64,000 bases of DNA. Origin: Ruegeria arenilitoris (GTDB taxonomy: Bacteria > Pseudomonadota > Alphaproteobacteria > Rhodobacterales > Rhodobacteraceae). The position numbers and the translations under genes are program-made. Location: NCBI RefSeq assembly GCF_013032445.1, contig NZ_WQCA01000007.1, positions 238,585 through 302,584 on the forward strand. Direction: 5' to 3'. Below are positions 43,385-51,458 of the stretch, piece by piece; within the stretch, counting starts at the first letter, position 1; every line of letters starts with the position of its first letter. A model generated the notes under the pieces. That model saw nothing but the letters and a program-made list of their open reading frames with translations, made no database searches and was not told the origin of the DNA.

Positions 43385-43572
43385 GCTGCTGTTTCTTCAG
43401 CCTGAGACTGTTCCCAGGCTTCCAATTCACAGAGTTTCCAACGTGCGCAACCGGGTGTAAGCCGTACAACACGGGGAAAGTCAGGTTGCTCACGATGCCA
43501 GCGCCAGACAGTAGGGCGGGCGATGTTGTATCGTTTCGCTACGTCTATGTCAGAAAGGTAAGTGGTATTCAT
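43381..43572 (-). CDS. AlpA-type excisionase/regulator
   Basis: A 63-residue MerR-like winged-helix protein: YLSDIDVAKRYNIARPTVWR with the recognition helix, followed by the wing and the EAWEQSQA end. AlpA-type proteins act as excisionases and as activators of integrase or early genes in P4-type elements and Gram-negative PICIs. It is encoded in the leftward block behind integrase and the 225-residue protein. Overlaps the next gene by four bases. Confidence 0.85.
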   Translation of the reverse strand: MNTTYLSDIDVAKRYNIARPTVWRWHREQPDFPRVVRLTPGCARWKLCELEAWEQSQAEETAA

Positions 43573-43653
43573 GTTGGCACCTGTTTGTTACGGGTGCCTA
43601 CTAATTACGGCTTCAAAACCTCGGTTCTCAAAGACATTAAAACGTCGAACGTT

Positions 43654-44331
43654 TTATTTCCTCAATCCTTCGCGTTGAGCGTAGCACCTTGCAAAATATT
43701 TGGCGCGGCTCTCTTGGGTTACGTGGCCTTCGTTTGTGGCTACATCTTGCGCCGCTCTCGCTACGCTAGCGCCGTTCGCAACCAAAATACGCATTTCGTC
43801 GAGCGCCCAAGCAACATTGCGCCAAGGTGGGGAAACCGAAGGACGCCCGTTTTTTTCCTCTGCCGGTTCCAAGGCGGCTATTAGCGGCAAGCTTTGAATT
43901 GGAGACATGTTAGCTAATCCCGTCGCCTCGTAGAATGCTTGGAATCGAGTGCGCTGATCTGGGTTTGGGCTTCGTAAGCCCTTAAAAAGGTTGCGGAGAG
44001 CCTTCTCCAACTTTGGATTTATCTCCATTTCGCGGAAGTCTGGAACATGCGGGTTCGCGGCGTGGAAAGCCGCCTCAGCAGCGGCCATATCTTCCATAAT
44101 CAGTTTTGAAAGCCTCTCGCGCTCTTCTTCATACCGACCGGATACCTTTAAACGGGCGATGTCGTGTAGAGCTTTACGTTGCTCCGTAGCAAATTTGGTA
44201 AGAAACTCCCTGTCTTCGTCAGAGCTATTTTGGATGGAAATTAGCTCATCTTCGATATCAACTTCGTCACGACTAGCAATCAGAGACTCTCGGTAAGTTA
44301 AGCGCTTAGAATGCATCGGCTTCCTGTTCAC
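43654..44331 (-). CDS. Unknown island protein behind integrase
   Basis: A 225-residue, mostly helical charged protein (EVDIEDELISIQNSSDEDRE near 23-42), predicted cytoplasmic, with a possible coiled coil around 40-95. GTG 44331 has a well-placed GGAGG with a seven-base spacer; ATG 44316 is an alternative. It overlaps the integrase 3' end by 26 bases. No family recognised. Its place between integrase and AlpA would fit a regulator or replication accessory, but nothing in the sequence shows this. Confidence 0.65.
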   Translation of the reverse strand: MNRKPMHSKRLTYRESLIASRDEVDIEDELISIQNSSDEDREFLTKFATEQRKALHDIARLKVSGRYEEERERLSKLIMEDMAAAEAAFHAANPHVPDFREMEINPKLEKALRNLFKGLRSPNPDQRTRFQAFYEATGLANMSPIQSLPLIAALEPAEEKNGRPSVSPPWRNVAWALDEMRILVANGASVARAAQDVATNEGHVTQESRAKYFARCYAQREGLRK

Positions 44332-45610
44332 TGTCGTGCCTCCATTTTAACAATTTAAGGCCCGCCTCACCGCGCAAAAATCGCCCCCAAGCCGCCATCA
44401 TGCCACGCCGTTTCTCGATCATGTCACCTCGCCGATAGGCGCGCTCAACTTCTGATCCGACGGAATGCGCTAGGGCAATTTCCGCCATGTCACTTGGATA
44501 TTCGGTTCGTTCCGCCGCCCAATCCCTGAACGTGCCGCGAAGCCCGTGCGGCACCGCTGCGCGCCCTGAACGTCGATCTAAGTACCGATCAGGTTTTGCC
44601 GCGTGTATACGCTTCATACAGGCGGACAGGGCAGCATCTGACAACATCCCGCCCCGAGCTGCCGGAAACACAAACTCACTGGCGTCCATTCGGTCGAGAT
44701 TGCGCAGTAGATCCACCGCTTCACGGGTTAAGGGAATCCGGTGTTCGTTGCGCATTTTCATCCGCTCTGCTGGTACGATCCACAATGCCTTTCCTAAGTC
44801 GAATTCGGCCCAAACCGCCCCGCGTATCTCGCCGGATCTGGCGGCAGTCATAGCCATGAATTCCAGCGCCCGAGTTGCGAAGCCGGAACGCGATTGAACG
44901 TCCCGAAACCAATCGGCAACATCATCAAGGTCTAAGGCGGGGTAATGCTCGACCTTCGCGACCTTTGAAGGTTTCGGCAGAATTGCATCTAGATTGTTCT
45001 TCCACCTAGCCGGGTTGTCGCCAGTGCGATGCCCTGCAACAGTTGCCCACGCCAAAACAGCTTCCACGCGGCCACGTAACCGAGTGGCCGTTTCGTTTTT
45101 TGTCAGCCAGATCGGTTCAAGAATGCGCTGAACGTCAGACACTTTGATATCTGACACCAGCATTCGACCCACCGCAGGAACGGCGTATTTGTCCAGTGTC
45201 GAACGCCATTGCTTCTTGTGTTTAGGATTCTCGAATTCTTCCAGCTTGCCAATCAGGAACTTTTCCATCGCGTCAGCAAAGGTCAAGCCGCGCTTCTGTG
45301 CCGCCACAAGGGCCGCCTTAGTGGCCTTGCGCTGCTCCACAGGGTCAATGCCCTCGCGGATCATCTGGCGGGCTTCTCGCGCCCGTTCTCGCGCCTCTGA
45401 CAAAGGAACATCGGGGAACCCGCCCAAGCCGATGTTTCGCCGTTTGTTGCCGACAACGCATCTCAGCAACCACGAACGCGCGCCGCTAGGAGTTATCTGC
45501 ATCAACAGTCCGTCAACCCCGCCGACAGCAAAGGTTGCATTGTTCCCGTGACCGGGGTGCCTCAAACGCTTAACCTCAAGGGCAGACAATTCTCTTGCCT
45601 TTTTAGGCAT
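44306..45610 (-). CDS. Tyrosine integrase (P4 type, DUF4102 N-terminus)
   Basis: A 434-residue site-specific recombinase. The N-terminal DUF4102 domain (GVDGLLMQITPSGARSWLLR) precedes a SAM-like core-binding domain (about 100-190) and the catalytic domain. Catalytic residues appear in AARSGEIRGAVW (Arg), HGLRGTFRDWA (His-x-x-Arg) and LAHSVGSEVERAYRRGD (His, Tyr). P4-type integrases commonly use tRNA genes as targets, matching the tRNA-Ser site. The gene starts 160 bases inside the right attachment site, at the end opposite the tRNA, and is read towards the element's interior. Length and motifs are intact. Confidence 0.96.
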   Translation of the reverse strand: MPKKARELSALEVKRLRHPGHGNNATFAVGGVDGLLMQITPSGARSWLLRCVVGNKRRNIGLGGFPDVPLSEARERAREARQMIREGIDPVEQRKATKAALVAAQKRGLTFADAMEKFLIGKLEEFENPKHKKQWRSTLDKYAVPAVGRMLVSDIKVSDVQRILEPIWLTKNETATRLRGRVEAVLAWATVAGHRTGDNPARWKNNLDAILPKPSKVAKVEHYPALDLDDVADWFRDVQSRSGFATRALEFMAMTAARSGEIRGAVWAEFDLGKALWIVPAERMKMRNEHRIPLTREAVDLLRNLDRMDASEFVFPAARGGMLSDAALSACMKRIHAAKPDRYLDRRSGRAAVPHGLRGTFRDWAAERTEYPSDMAEIALAHSVGSEVERAYRRGDMIEKRRGMMAAWGRFLRGEAGLKLLKWRHDSEQEADAF

Positions 45611-45771
45611 AGTTCGATTCCCGATCCCTAAAACCTGCCATTGTACCTGCCATAAATTATGATATTGGGCGTTACAGATAGCAACGGGAAATTTCAGCGC
45701 CCGATAGAAATTGTATTGTTTTCAATGGAAAATGAGCTGAATTGATACAGTTCGAAACGTGAACCTGGCGG

Positions 45772-45786
45772 CCTTCGTCTCCGCCA
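45772..45786 (+). repeat. attR
   Basis: CCTTCGTCTCCGCCA, identical to the last 15 bases of tRNA-Ser at 37056-37070, in the same orientation and with no tRNA body in front of it. It marks the right border of the element. Confidence 0.88.
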
Positions 45787-45823
45787 CCAACCATTTTCAT
45801 TCAATTGCATTCGATGCTGTTTA

Positions 45824-45844
45824 GCCCCTTATGGGGCCGTTTTT
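45824..45844 (+). terminator. Original tRNA-Ser terminator, displaced by the element
   Basis: GCCCC-TTAT-GGGGC (45824-45837) followed by CCGTTTTT is a good intrinsic terminator on the plus strand. It lies 38 bases beyond attR, with no plus-strand gene in front of it. Joined across the attachment sites it would end the tRNA-Ser transcript about 55-75 bases after the CCA. Confidence 0.65.
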
Positions 45845-46183
45845 GTTCGTTTATATGCATTCGTTGTTGCTATTGGTTTTTCCATTCTCTCGGGTGAAGC
45901 AGGTAAATGACAAACATTGCGAACGACGAAAGGTTAGGGATTGAGTGCTTCAGCACAATTCCTTGCGCACCTCTGCACCAGCCCAATGCTTGTTAACTGG
46001 CAAAGGCAAAGGTATCTGGAAGAAGAAGGCTCTTAACTAAGCTGGACACTACAGACACCGCCGAAAACTGCCGACTGCCAGACCAGATCGGAACCACGAC
46101 GCGCCAGACGAAGTGTTTTGACACTGCGGTCGCAAAAAATTCAGTCCAACATCTTAAAGAACCTGAAGTCTCGGTTCGCGCCG
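45845..46183. other. Region between element and LysR gene without a gene
   Basis: AT-richer DNA without a supported frame. The only frame here runs into the end of the LysR gene on the same strand but in another phase and has no family character. No repeats or hairpins stand out beyond the displaced terminator. Confidence 0.5.
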
Positions 46184-47065
46184 TCAATTCTTCAAAAGAC
46201 CAATGATCAGCTGCCCTTGGGCTGTTTCCCAAAACCCTTCGCGACCAAGAACCCAGTACCCGAACTCCGATCGCGCATGATGGGCCGACAAAGGCACCAA
46301 ACTCTTTCCATCAATCAAGTCCTGGATTATCCCCATCCACCCAAGCGCGACACCTGTTCCGGTCAGGGCAAGATGTAGTGCCATTCCATGGTCATTTACC
46401 AAGACGCGGTTGTCGGAAAGGCTCCAGTCGTCTTGGGAACGGTCTTGCCAAGTTTCCCAACTCAGCCAACGCTTTTCGGGATCTTCCTGCTCGATCAACG
46501 GGATGCTGGACACATCAATTCTGCCATCGTGTTTCCGGTATTGTTCGATCAGACTAGGTGATGCAACGGGGCAGACGGCTTCGTCGATCAGCTTTCGGGC
46601 TTCGAAACCCGGCCAGTGACCCTGACCAAAGAGAATCCAGCAATCTGCGGGCTCTAAAAACAGGTCCGCGTCCTTGACCAAGGTTATTACTTTGACTTGA
46701 ATGCCCAGCGCTTCTGAAATTTCCGGCAGGCGCGAAGACAGCCAGTATGTACCGATCCCCGGGTAGGTCGCGATTGTGAAAACCCCGTCGCCATCCTTAG
46801 CCCGAATCCGGGCAGCCATCGTTCGTATGTTTCGAAAGGCCCGTGAAACTGTGTCATACAACTCGGTTGCATCCGGTGTCGGAACCAAACGGCCATGGGA
46901 TTTTTCAAACAGGACAATGCCCAGATCCTGTTCAAGCTGTTTGATCTGATAGCTTATTGCAGGTTGCTGCACGTTTAGCGCCTTGGCCGCCAGCGTGTAA
47001 CTGCCATGCCAATAAGCCTCTTCGAAAGCACGCAGCCCCTTAAGTGTCGGCAGATCGTCAGCCAT
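46184..47065 (-). CDS. LysR-family transcriptional regulator
   Basis: A 293-residue LTTR. The N-terminal winged HTH (LKGLRAFEEAYWHGSYTLAA, then NVQQPAISYQIKQLEQDLG) is followed by a periplasmic-binding-type effector domain; the pattern LVNDHGMALHLALTGTGVAL resembles GcvA-like members. ATG 47065 begins just ahead of the HTH; a longer frame to 47101 adds a non-family hydrophobic leader and is rejected. It is transcribed divergently from the acyl-CoA dehydrogenase operon and most likely controls it in response to an acyl-CoA or organic acid. Confidence 0.92.
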   Translation of the reverse strand: MADDLPTLKGLRAFEEAYWHGSYTLAAKALNVQQPAISYQIKQLEQDLGIVLFEKSHGRLVPTPDATELYDTVSRAFRNIRTMAARIRAKDGDGVFTIATYPGIGTYWLSSRLPEISEALGIQVKVITLVKDADLFLEPADCWILFGQGHWPGFEARKLIDEAVCPVASPSLIEQYRKHDGRIDVSSIPLIEQEDPEKRWLSWETWQDRSQDDWSLSDNRVLVNDHGMALHLALTGTGVALGWMGIIQDLIDGKSLVPLSAHHARSEFGYWVLGREGFWETAQGQLIIGLLKN

Positions 47066-47091
47066 AAGAAAAATCAATCCCACCGTAAGAA

Positions 47092-47115
47092 TTTTCCACA
47101 TACTGTAATTGAAAA
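47092..47115. promoter_or_regulatory. Possible LysR operator
   Basis: TTTTC (47092-47096) and GAAAA (47111-47115) form an inverted repeat around a 14-base AT-rich core in the 80-103-base divergent promoter region. LTTR sites are usually interrupted dyads of this size. Candidate only. Confidence 0.4.
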
Positions 47116-47168
47116 ATCTTGTTTAGACAGCCAAAACAATTCTCATGCCGGAGTTTGGGAGGCCCCGC

Positions 47169-48344
47169 TTGTCTACTAAGATCGAAAAAATTTTGAATGT
47201 GGCGCGCAAACATGCTGCCACTGAAGTTGCGCCTAACGTGGATTCCTGGAACCAGTCAGGAGTTTGGCCTCGTGCGGCTTCGGACAAAGCCGGTGCTGCA
47301 GGTCTGACTGGTCTTTACGCGCCCGAGGAATTTGGCGGTCAGGGACTTTCCCTTGGAGACGGCATCCGGGTCTATGAAGAACTGGGAACAGCTGACGGTG
47401 CTTACGCGTTTGCGCTGTCGATGCATAATATCTGCACCTTTGCCGGATGCGGCTATGGCACAGATGCATTCAAGGATCAGTGGGCGCGTGACCTGACATC
47501 CGGCAGAAAGCTTGCAAATTTTGCGCTGACGGAACCACAATCTGGCTCTGACGCGACCAACATGTACAGCCGCGCCGTTATCAACGCGGATGGCACCTGG
47601 ACGATCAATGGCGCCAAGGCCTGGGTCAGCCTTGCCGGTGAGGCCGATATTTATTTCACAGTTGTGAAAACAACCGACCAGCCAGGACATAAGGACATGG
47701 CAATGATTGCCATTCCGGCCGACACTCCGGGCCTGACCTTTGGGCCGCGCTATGAGACGCCCAGCTACAACTTCCTGCCCTTGTCCGAGATGTACATGAA
47801 AGATGTCGTCGTTTCGGAGGACAATATCATCCTTCCGGTCGGACAAGGCTTGCAGGGATCGCTGATGGCGATCGACATCGCCCGTGTGTCCATCGCCTCG
47901 GGCTGTTGCGGATTGATGCAAGCTGCGCTGGATACGGCGCTGAGCTATTCCAAGAACCGCAAGATGTTTGGCGGCAAGAACCTAGATCTGGACGGCATTC
48001 AGTGGATGCTGGGCGATGTTGCGACCGAGCTTGAAGCCTCGCGCCTGCTTTACCGCGCCGCGGCCAATGCGCTTGGAACGCCCGAAGGGCCGGTGATGGC
48101 GGCGCATGCCAAACGGTTTGTCCCGGATGCGGCTGTCAAGGCGGCCAACACCTGCACGCAAGTGCTTGGGGGTATGGGATTGCTCAAACCCTATGGCCTG
48201 GACCGCCTGTCCCGGCTTAGCCAGATGCTGCGCATCGTTGACGGCACAACCGAGATCAGCCGGGTCGTGATCGGGCGTAGTCTGGCAAAACGGGCTAAAA
48301 CCTTGCCGGACCTACCGGTTCCAAAGGGTTTTGGAGAAGCCTGA
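47169..48344 (+). CDS. Acyl-CoA dehydrogenase
   Basis: A 391-residue flavoenzyme oxidising an acyl-CoA at C2-C3. The three ACAD domains are visible: N-terminal helical domain, middle beta domain ([13 protein letters not shown], a flavin-binding signature) and C-terminal helical domain ([17 protein letters not shown], then [11 protein letters not shown]). The position usually held by the catalytic Glu in (Y/V)EGT is Asp (VDGT), so the base may be Asp or lie elsewhere. The TTG at 47169 has GGGAGG with a six-base spacer; ATG 47145 has no ribosome site but gives eight more residues. It forms an operon with the ligase gene. Substrate unknown. Confidence 0.9.
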   Translation: MSTKIEKILNVARKHAATEVAPNVDSWNQSGVWPRAASDKAGAAGLTGLYAPEEFGGQGLSLGDGIRVYEELGTADGAYAFALSMHNICTFAGCGYGTDAFKDQWARDLTSGRKLANFALTEPQSGSDATNMYSRAVINADGTWTINGAKAWVSLAGEADIYFTVVKTTDQPGHKDMAMIAIPADTPGLTFGPRYETPSYNFLPLSEMYMKDVVVSEDNIILPVGQGLQGSLMAIDIARVSIASGCCGLMQAALDTALSYSKNRKMFGGKNLDLDGIQWMLGDVATELEASRLLYRAAANALGTPEGPVMAAHAKRFVPDAAVKAANTCTQVLGGMGLLKPYGLDRLSRLSQMLRIVDGTTEISRVVIGRSLAKRAKTLPDLPVPKGFGEA

Positions 48345-48379
48345 ACCAAGTCACGCAGGTCTGTTTGGGAGGGTCGACC

Positions 48380-50002
48380 ATGCAAAAACACTTTGAAGCG
48401 CTGGAAATGACAGCGGCAAACCACGTGCCGCTGTCCCCGCTGTCATTCCTGAATCGCGCGGCGGCGCTGCACGGGCGCCGCACAGCAGTTGTCTACGGGA
48501 AGGTACGCCGCCATTGGGCCGAAGTTGTTCGGCGCGCGCGCGCGGTTTCACGCGGGCTGACTGAAATGGGCATCACCAAGGGCGACACGGTGTCCGTGCT
48601 CTGCCCCAACATTCCCGAACTGTTCGAACTCCATTTCGCCGTGCCATTGTCCGGCGCCGTTTTGAACACGCTGAACACACGGCTGGAACCCGAGACGATC
48701 GCCTATATTCTGGACCATGCCGACACCAGATTGGTGATTGTCGACCGTGAGTTGGCACCGCTTTTGTCCAAGGCTTTTGCCCTGCTCGGCCGTGATATCC
48801 CGGTTGTGGAGATCGCCGACCCGAATGCAGTGGGTGGCGACAGCCTTGACGGTCTCGATTATTCCGAGCTTCTGATCAAAGGCGAACATGTTGGTCCAGC
48901 TCTGCCCGACGACGAATGGGACGCCATTGCGTTGAACTACACTTCGGGCACGTCCGGACGTCCGAAAGGTGTGGTGTATCACCATCGCGGCGCCTACCTG
49001 ATGGCGCTCGGCACGGTGGCAGCGTGGCAGATGCCTAGCTATCCGGTCTATCTATCCGTTGTGCCAATGTTCCACTGCAACGGCTGGGGGCACCCGTGGG
49101 TAATGGCACTTCAAGGCGGAACCATGGTGTTCACCCGCGTGCCAGCCGCCGACAAGATTATGGCGGCAATCCGCGAACATGGCGTCACCCATTTGGGCGC
49201 GGCCCCAATCGTACTGCAAATGCTGGCCGAACTGGACAACAGCGGCACCGACCCGTTTGACCCGGCCATCAAAGTGATGACCGCTGGTGCACCGCCGCCA
49301 CCTTCGGTGCTCGAAAAGACCAAAGCGATGGGCCTGGACGTTATGCAGGTCTATGGCCTGACCGAGACTTTTGGCCACATCTCTCAGTGCCTATGGCAAG
49401 AGGAATGGGCCAATGAAAGCCCCGCCGAACAGGCACGTCTGCAGGCCCAGCAGGGTATCGGCTTTCCAATGGTCGAATCCGTTTCCGTCATTGACCGTGA
49501 CAGCGAGGAACCCGTTCCCCAAGATGGTGAAACGCAAGGCGAGATCGCCATTCGCGGCAACACGGTCATGAAGGGCTACTACAAGGACGTGGCCGCCACG
49601 GCCGAGGCTTTCGATAACGGATACTTCTGGTCCGGAGATGCTGCCGTGGTCAGCCCTAACGGCTACATGCAAATCCGGGACCGATTGAAAGACGTCATCA
49701 TCTCGGGCGGTGAAAACATCTCATCGGTCGAGGTCGAGGCCGTACTGTACCGCCACCCCGCCGTTCAGGCTGCTGCGGTCGTGGCCAAGCCCGATCCCAA
49801 ATGGGGCGAGGTTCCGTGCGCGTTTGTCGAATTACGGCCGGGCCACGAAGCAGACGGCGACGAGATCATAGCGTTTTGCCGGGAACACTTGGCCGGGTTC
49901 AAAGCGCCCAAGTCAGTGGTGTTTGCTGACCTTCCCAAGACCTCGACCGGGAAAATCCAAAAATTCCAACTCAGGGAAAAGATAAAAGCCGCAGAGTCAT
50001 AA
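48380..50002 (+). CDS. Acyl-CoA synthetase (AMP-forming)
   Basis: A 540-residue ANL-superfamily ligase activating a carboxylic acid to acyl-AMP and then acyl-CoA. Motifs: YTSGTSGRPKGV (187-198), the YGLTETFG core motif, RDRLKDVIISGGENIS hinge and the C-terminal KTSTGKIQKFQLR with catalytic Lys. ATG 48380 lies behind GGGAGG; a TTG at 48365 within that site is rejected. Paired with the acyl-CoA dehydrogenase it would activate and then desaturate one acid. A DmdB/DmdC-like (methylmercaptopropionate) role is possible in this group, but nothing here proves it. Confidence 0.92.
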   Translation: MQKHFEALEMTAANHVPLSPLSFLNRAAALHGRRTAVVYGKVRRHWAEVVRRARAVSRGLTEMGITKGDTVSVLCPNIPELFELHFAVPLSGAVLNTLNTRLEPETIAYILDHADTRLVIVDRELAPLLSKAFALLGRDIPVVEIADPNAVGGDSLDGLDYSELLIKGEHVGPALPDDEWDAIALNYTSGTSGRPKGVVYHHRGAYLMALGTVAAWQMPSYPVYLSVVPMFHCNGWGHPWVMALQGGTMVFTRVPAADKIMAAIREHGVTHLGAAPIVLQMLAELDNSGTDPFDPAIKVMTAGAPPPPSVLEKTKAMGLDVMQVYGLTETFGHISQCLWQEEWANESPAEQARLQAQQGIGFPMVESVSVIDRDSEEPVPQDGETQGEIAIRGNTVMKGYYKDVAATAEAFDNGYFWSGDAAVVSPNGYMQIRDRLKDVIISGGENISSVEVEAVLYRHPAVQAAAVVAKPDPKWGEVPCAFVELRPGHEADGDEIIAFCREHLAGFKAPKSVVFADLPKTSTGKIQKFQLREKIKAAES

Positions 50003-50328
50003 TAAACCGGCCCGTATCTCGCCACTCCATGAGTATGCAGCTTCACTGACCGAAAAGCGTCTGCATCGGTTTTATGATCCGCGTGGGGATAACGCAAACC
50101 AGGATAGAAATTGACCGGCAGATTTTTCGGACACCGAATACGTTGGCAGATTGAGAACGTCTTTCGGACATCTTAGGTCACATTTTACACAGCGAACTTG
50201 CCAATAACGCAGGTTTTAAGGCATATTTGTATGATCTTTAGAAGTTCGAATTCATTTATCTGATTTCGTTGAGGCAGAACCCGAGCAGCGAGCGCGATGC
50301 GTTCGAAACCACCTGAGGGGGAAGGAAG
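50003..50328. other. 326-base promoter region before the FecR gene
   Basis: No gene seen. A TTGCCA at about 50198 with GCATAT-type bases 17 bases later is a weak promoter candidate. The end carries the strong purine-rich ribosome site GAGGGGGAAGGAAG of the FecR gene. Confidence 0.4.
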
Positions 50329-51366
50329 TTGGTTTTGGCTTGGTTGAAATCGTTATTGGTTATTTTCTGTGTATTACTACTGCCATCGCAGGTTTTGGCC
50401 GAAATCGGAAAAGTAATTGGCGTCAAACAAGGCGCAAAGCTTACACGCGCGGGAAAGTCTCAGCCCTTACGTGCGGGTATGGATGTTGCCTCTGGCGACT
50501 CCATTTCGACCGACCGCAGCGGTGTCGTTCAACTTGTTTTCGTTGACGAAACCAAGATCGCAATTGGCCCGAACGCGCGGATGATGCTGGACGTAAAAAT
50601 GCTACGCGGAAACAGGAAAGCCAAGAACTTCGCGGTTCAGGCACTTGGCGGCAGCTTTCGGTTTATTTCCGGCAAGAGCAAAAAGCGCGCCTATTCCATC
50701 CAAACACCAAACGCGACCATGGCTGTGCGGGGCACAACCTTTGACCTATGGGTCGTTCCCGGAACGCAAAGCGCCATGTTGGTGCTTCAAGGCAGGGTAG
50801 AAATGTGCGGCAGGGGCGGCAAATGTCGCGAGGCCGGACGACAATGCAGCCTGCTGGCAACAACGCAAGCCGGAAGTGTGGGGCGCCCCGCCGATCAGGA
50901 AAGTTATGACAATGCATTGAAAAAAGGGTTTCCCTTTGTGCAGTCGCAGGAACAGTTGCTAGTCCCTTTGCAGATCGAGTTAAGGGGGTGCGGGACAGAC
51001 ACCGTGCCGCCCCAACCACAACGCTCCGAAGCGCGTGAAACCAGCCCCGATCGTGGTGACAAAAGCCGAGATGAACCAAGTCGCGCTGAACGAAGTGGAG
51101 TCGAAAGCGCGGCAGCATCTTCAAGAGAAAACGTCGGCAGGGGCAATGGCGGAAACATCGGAAGCTCCACAGGAAGTGGCCGCGGCAATGGCGGCAATAT
51201 CGGGCCCAGTAGCGGCAGCGGGAATGGGCGCGGCGGCTCAATCGGCGGTGGTTCGGGCAGCGGCGGCCCAGGTAGCGGCGGCTCAATCGGCGGCACCGAA
51301 ACAGGCGGAAGTGGCGCCCCCTCTGGCGGCGACACAAGCGGTAACGGCGGTAACAGCGGCAATTGA
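50329..51366 (+). CDS. FecR-domain exported protein with Gly-rich tail
   Basis: A 345-residue secreted protein: signal peptide (about 1-24, LPSQVLA/EIG) and FecR domain (about 40-150, with MDVASGDSISTDRSGVVQLV and ATMAVRGTTFDLWV). A cysteine pair region (CGRGGKC...C) follows. After a polar linker comes a glycine/serine/asparagine-rich C-terminus from about 265 with repeats of GNGGNIG. Start is TTG at 50329. Exported FecR proteins next to CHASE2 cyclases are a recurring pair; the FecR protein may act as a ligand or surface sensor for the cyclase. The repetitive tail also has an open Ala-rich alternative frame. Confidence 0.85.
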   Translation: MVLAWLKSLLVIFCVLLLPSQVLAEIGKVIGVKQGAKLTRAGKSQPLRAGMDVASGDSISTDRSGVVQLVFVDETKIAIGPNARMMLDVKMLRGNRKAKNFAVQALGGSFRFISGKSKKRAYSIQTPNATMAVRGTTFDLWVVPGTQSAMLVLQGRVEMCGRGGKCREAGRQCSLLATTQAGSVGRPADQESYDNALKKGFPFVQSQEQLLVPLQIELRGCGTDTVPPQPQRSEARETSPDRGDKSRDEPSRAERSGVESAAASSRENVGRGNGGNIGSSTGSGRGNGGNIGPSSGSGNGRGGSIGGGSGSGGPGSGGSIGGTETGGSGAPSGGDTSGNGGNSGN

Positions 51367-51458
51367 AGACACATCGGCCGCGCCAATTGACACCAGTTCA
51401 AACGATGTCGTTGTGACACCCGCGCAAATGGGGCTGACCACGGCATTCGGAGGCAAAC

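Larger units (their letters stand above)
37056..45786. mobile_element. 8.7-kb integrated element at tRNA-Ser (phage-satellite-like)
   Basis: The element is bounded by the 15-base direct repeat CCTTCGTCTCCGCCA, once as the tRNA-Ser 3' end and once at 45772-45786. Next to the right end lies a tyrosine integrase. The leftward block from the right end is integrase, unknown 225-aa protein, AlpA-like regulator, small protein, HNH-like protein, iteron-bearing replication protein, two small proteins, P27-type terminase small subunit. The left part has a divergent XRE control region and small genes. A VPLPA-CTERM protein and an RMF-like protein look like cargo. There are no capsid, portal, protease, tail or large terminase genes. 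Integrase + AlpA + replication + TerS without structural genes is the composition of PICI-type satellites; a strongly deleted prophage is the alternative. Confidence 0.85.

Noticed and set aside
37056..45786. Complete inducible prophage
   Set aside because: No capsid, portal, protease, tail, lysis or large-terminase genes are present within the attachment sites.
45993..46232. 79-codon minus-strand frame at the LysR 3' end
   Set aside because: Out of phase with the LysR gene it overlaps, and without a recognisable product.
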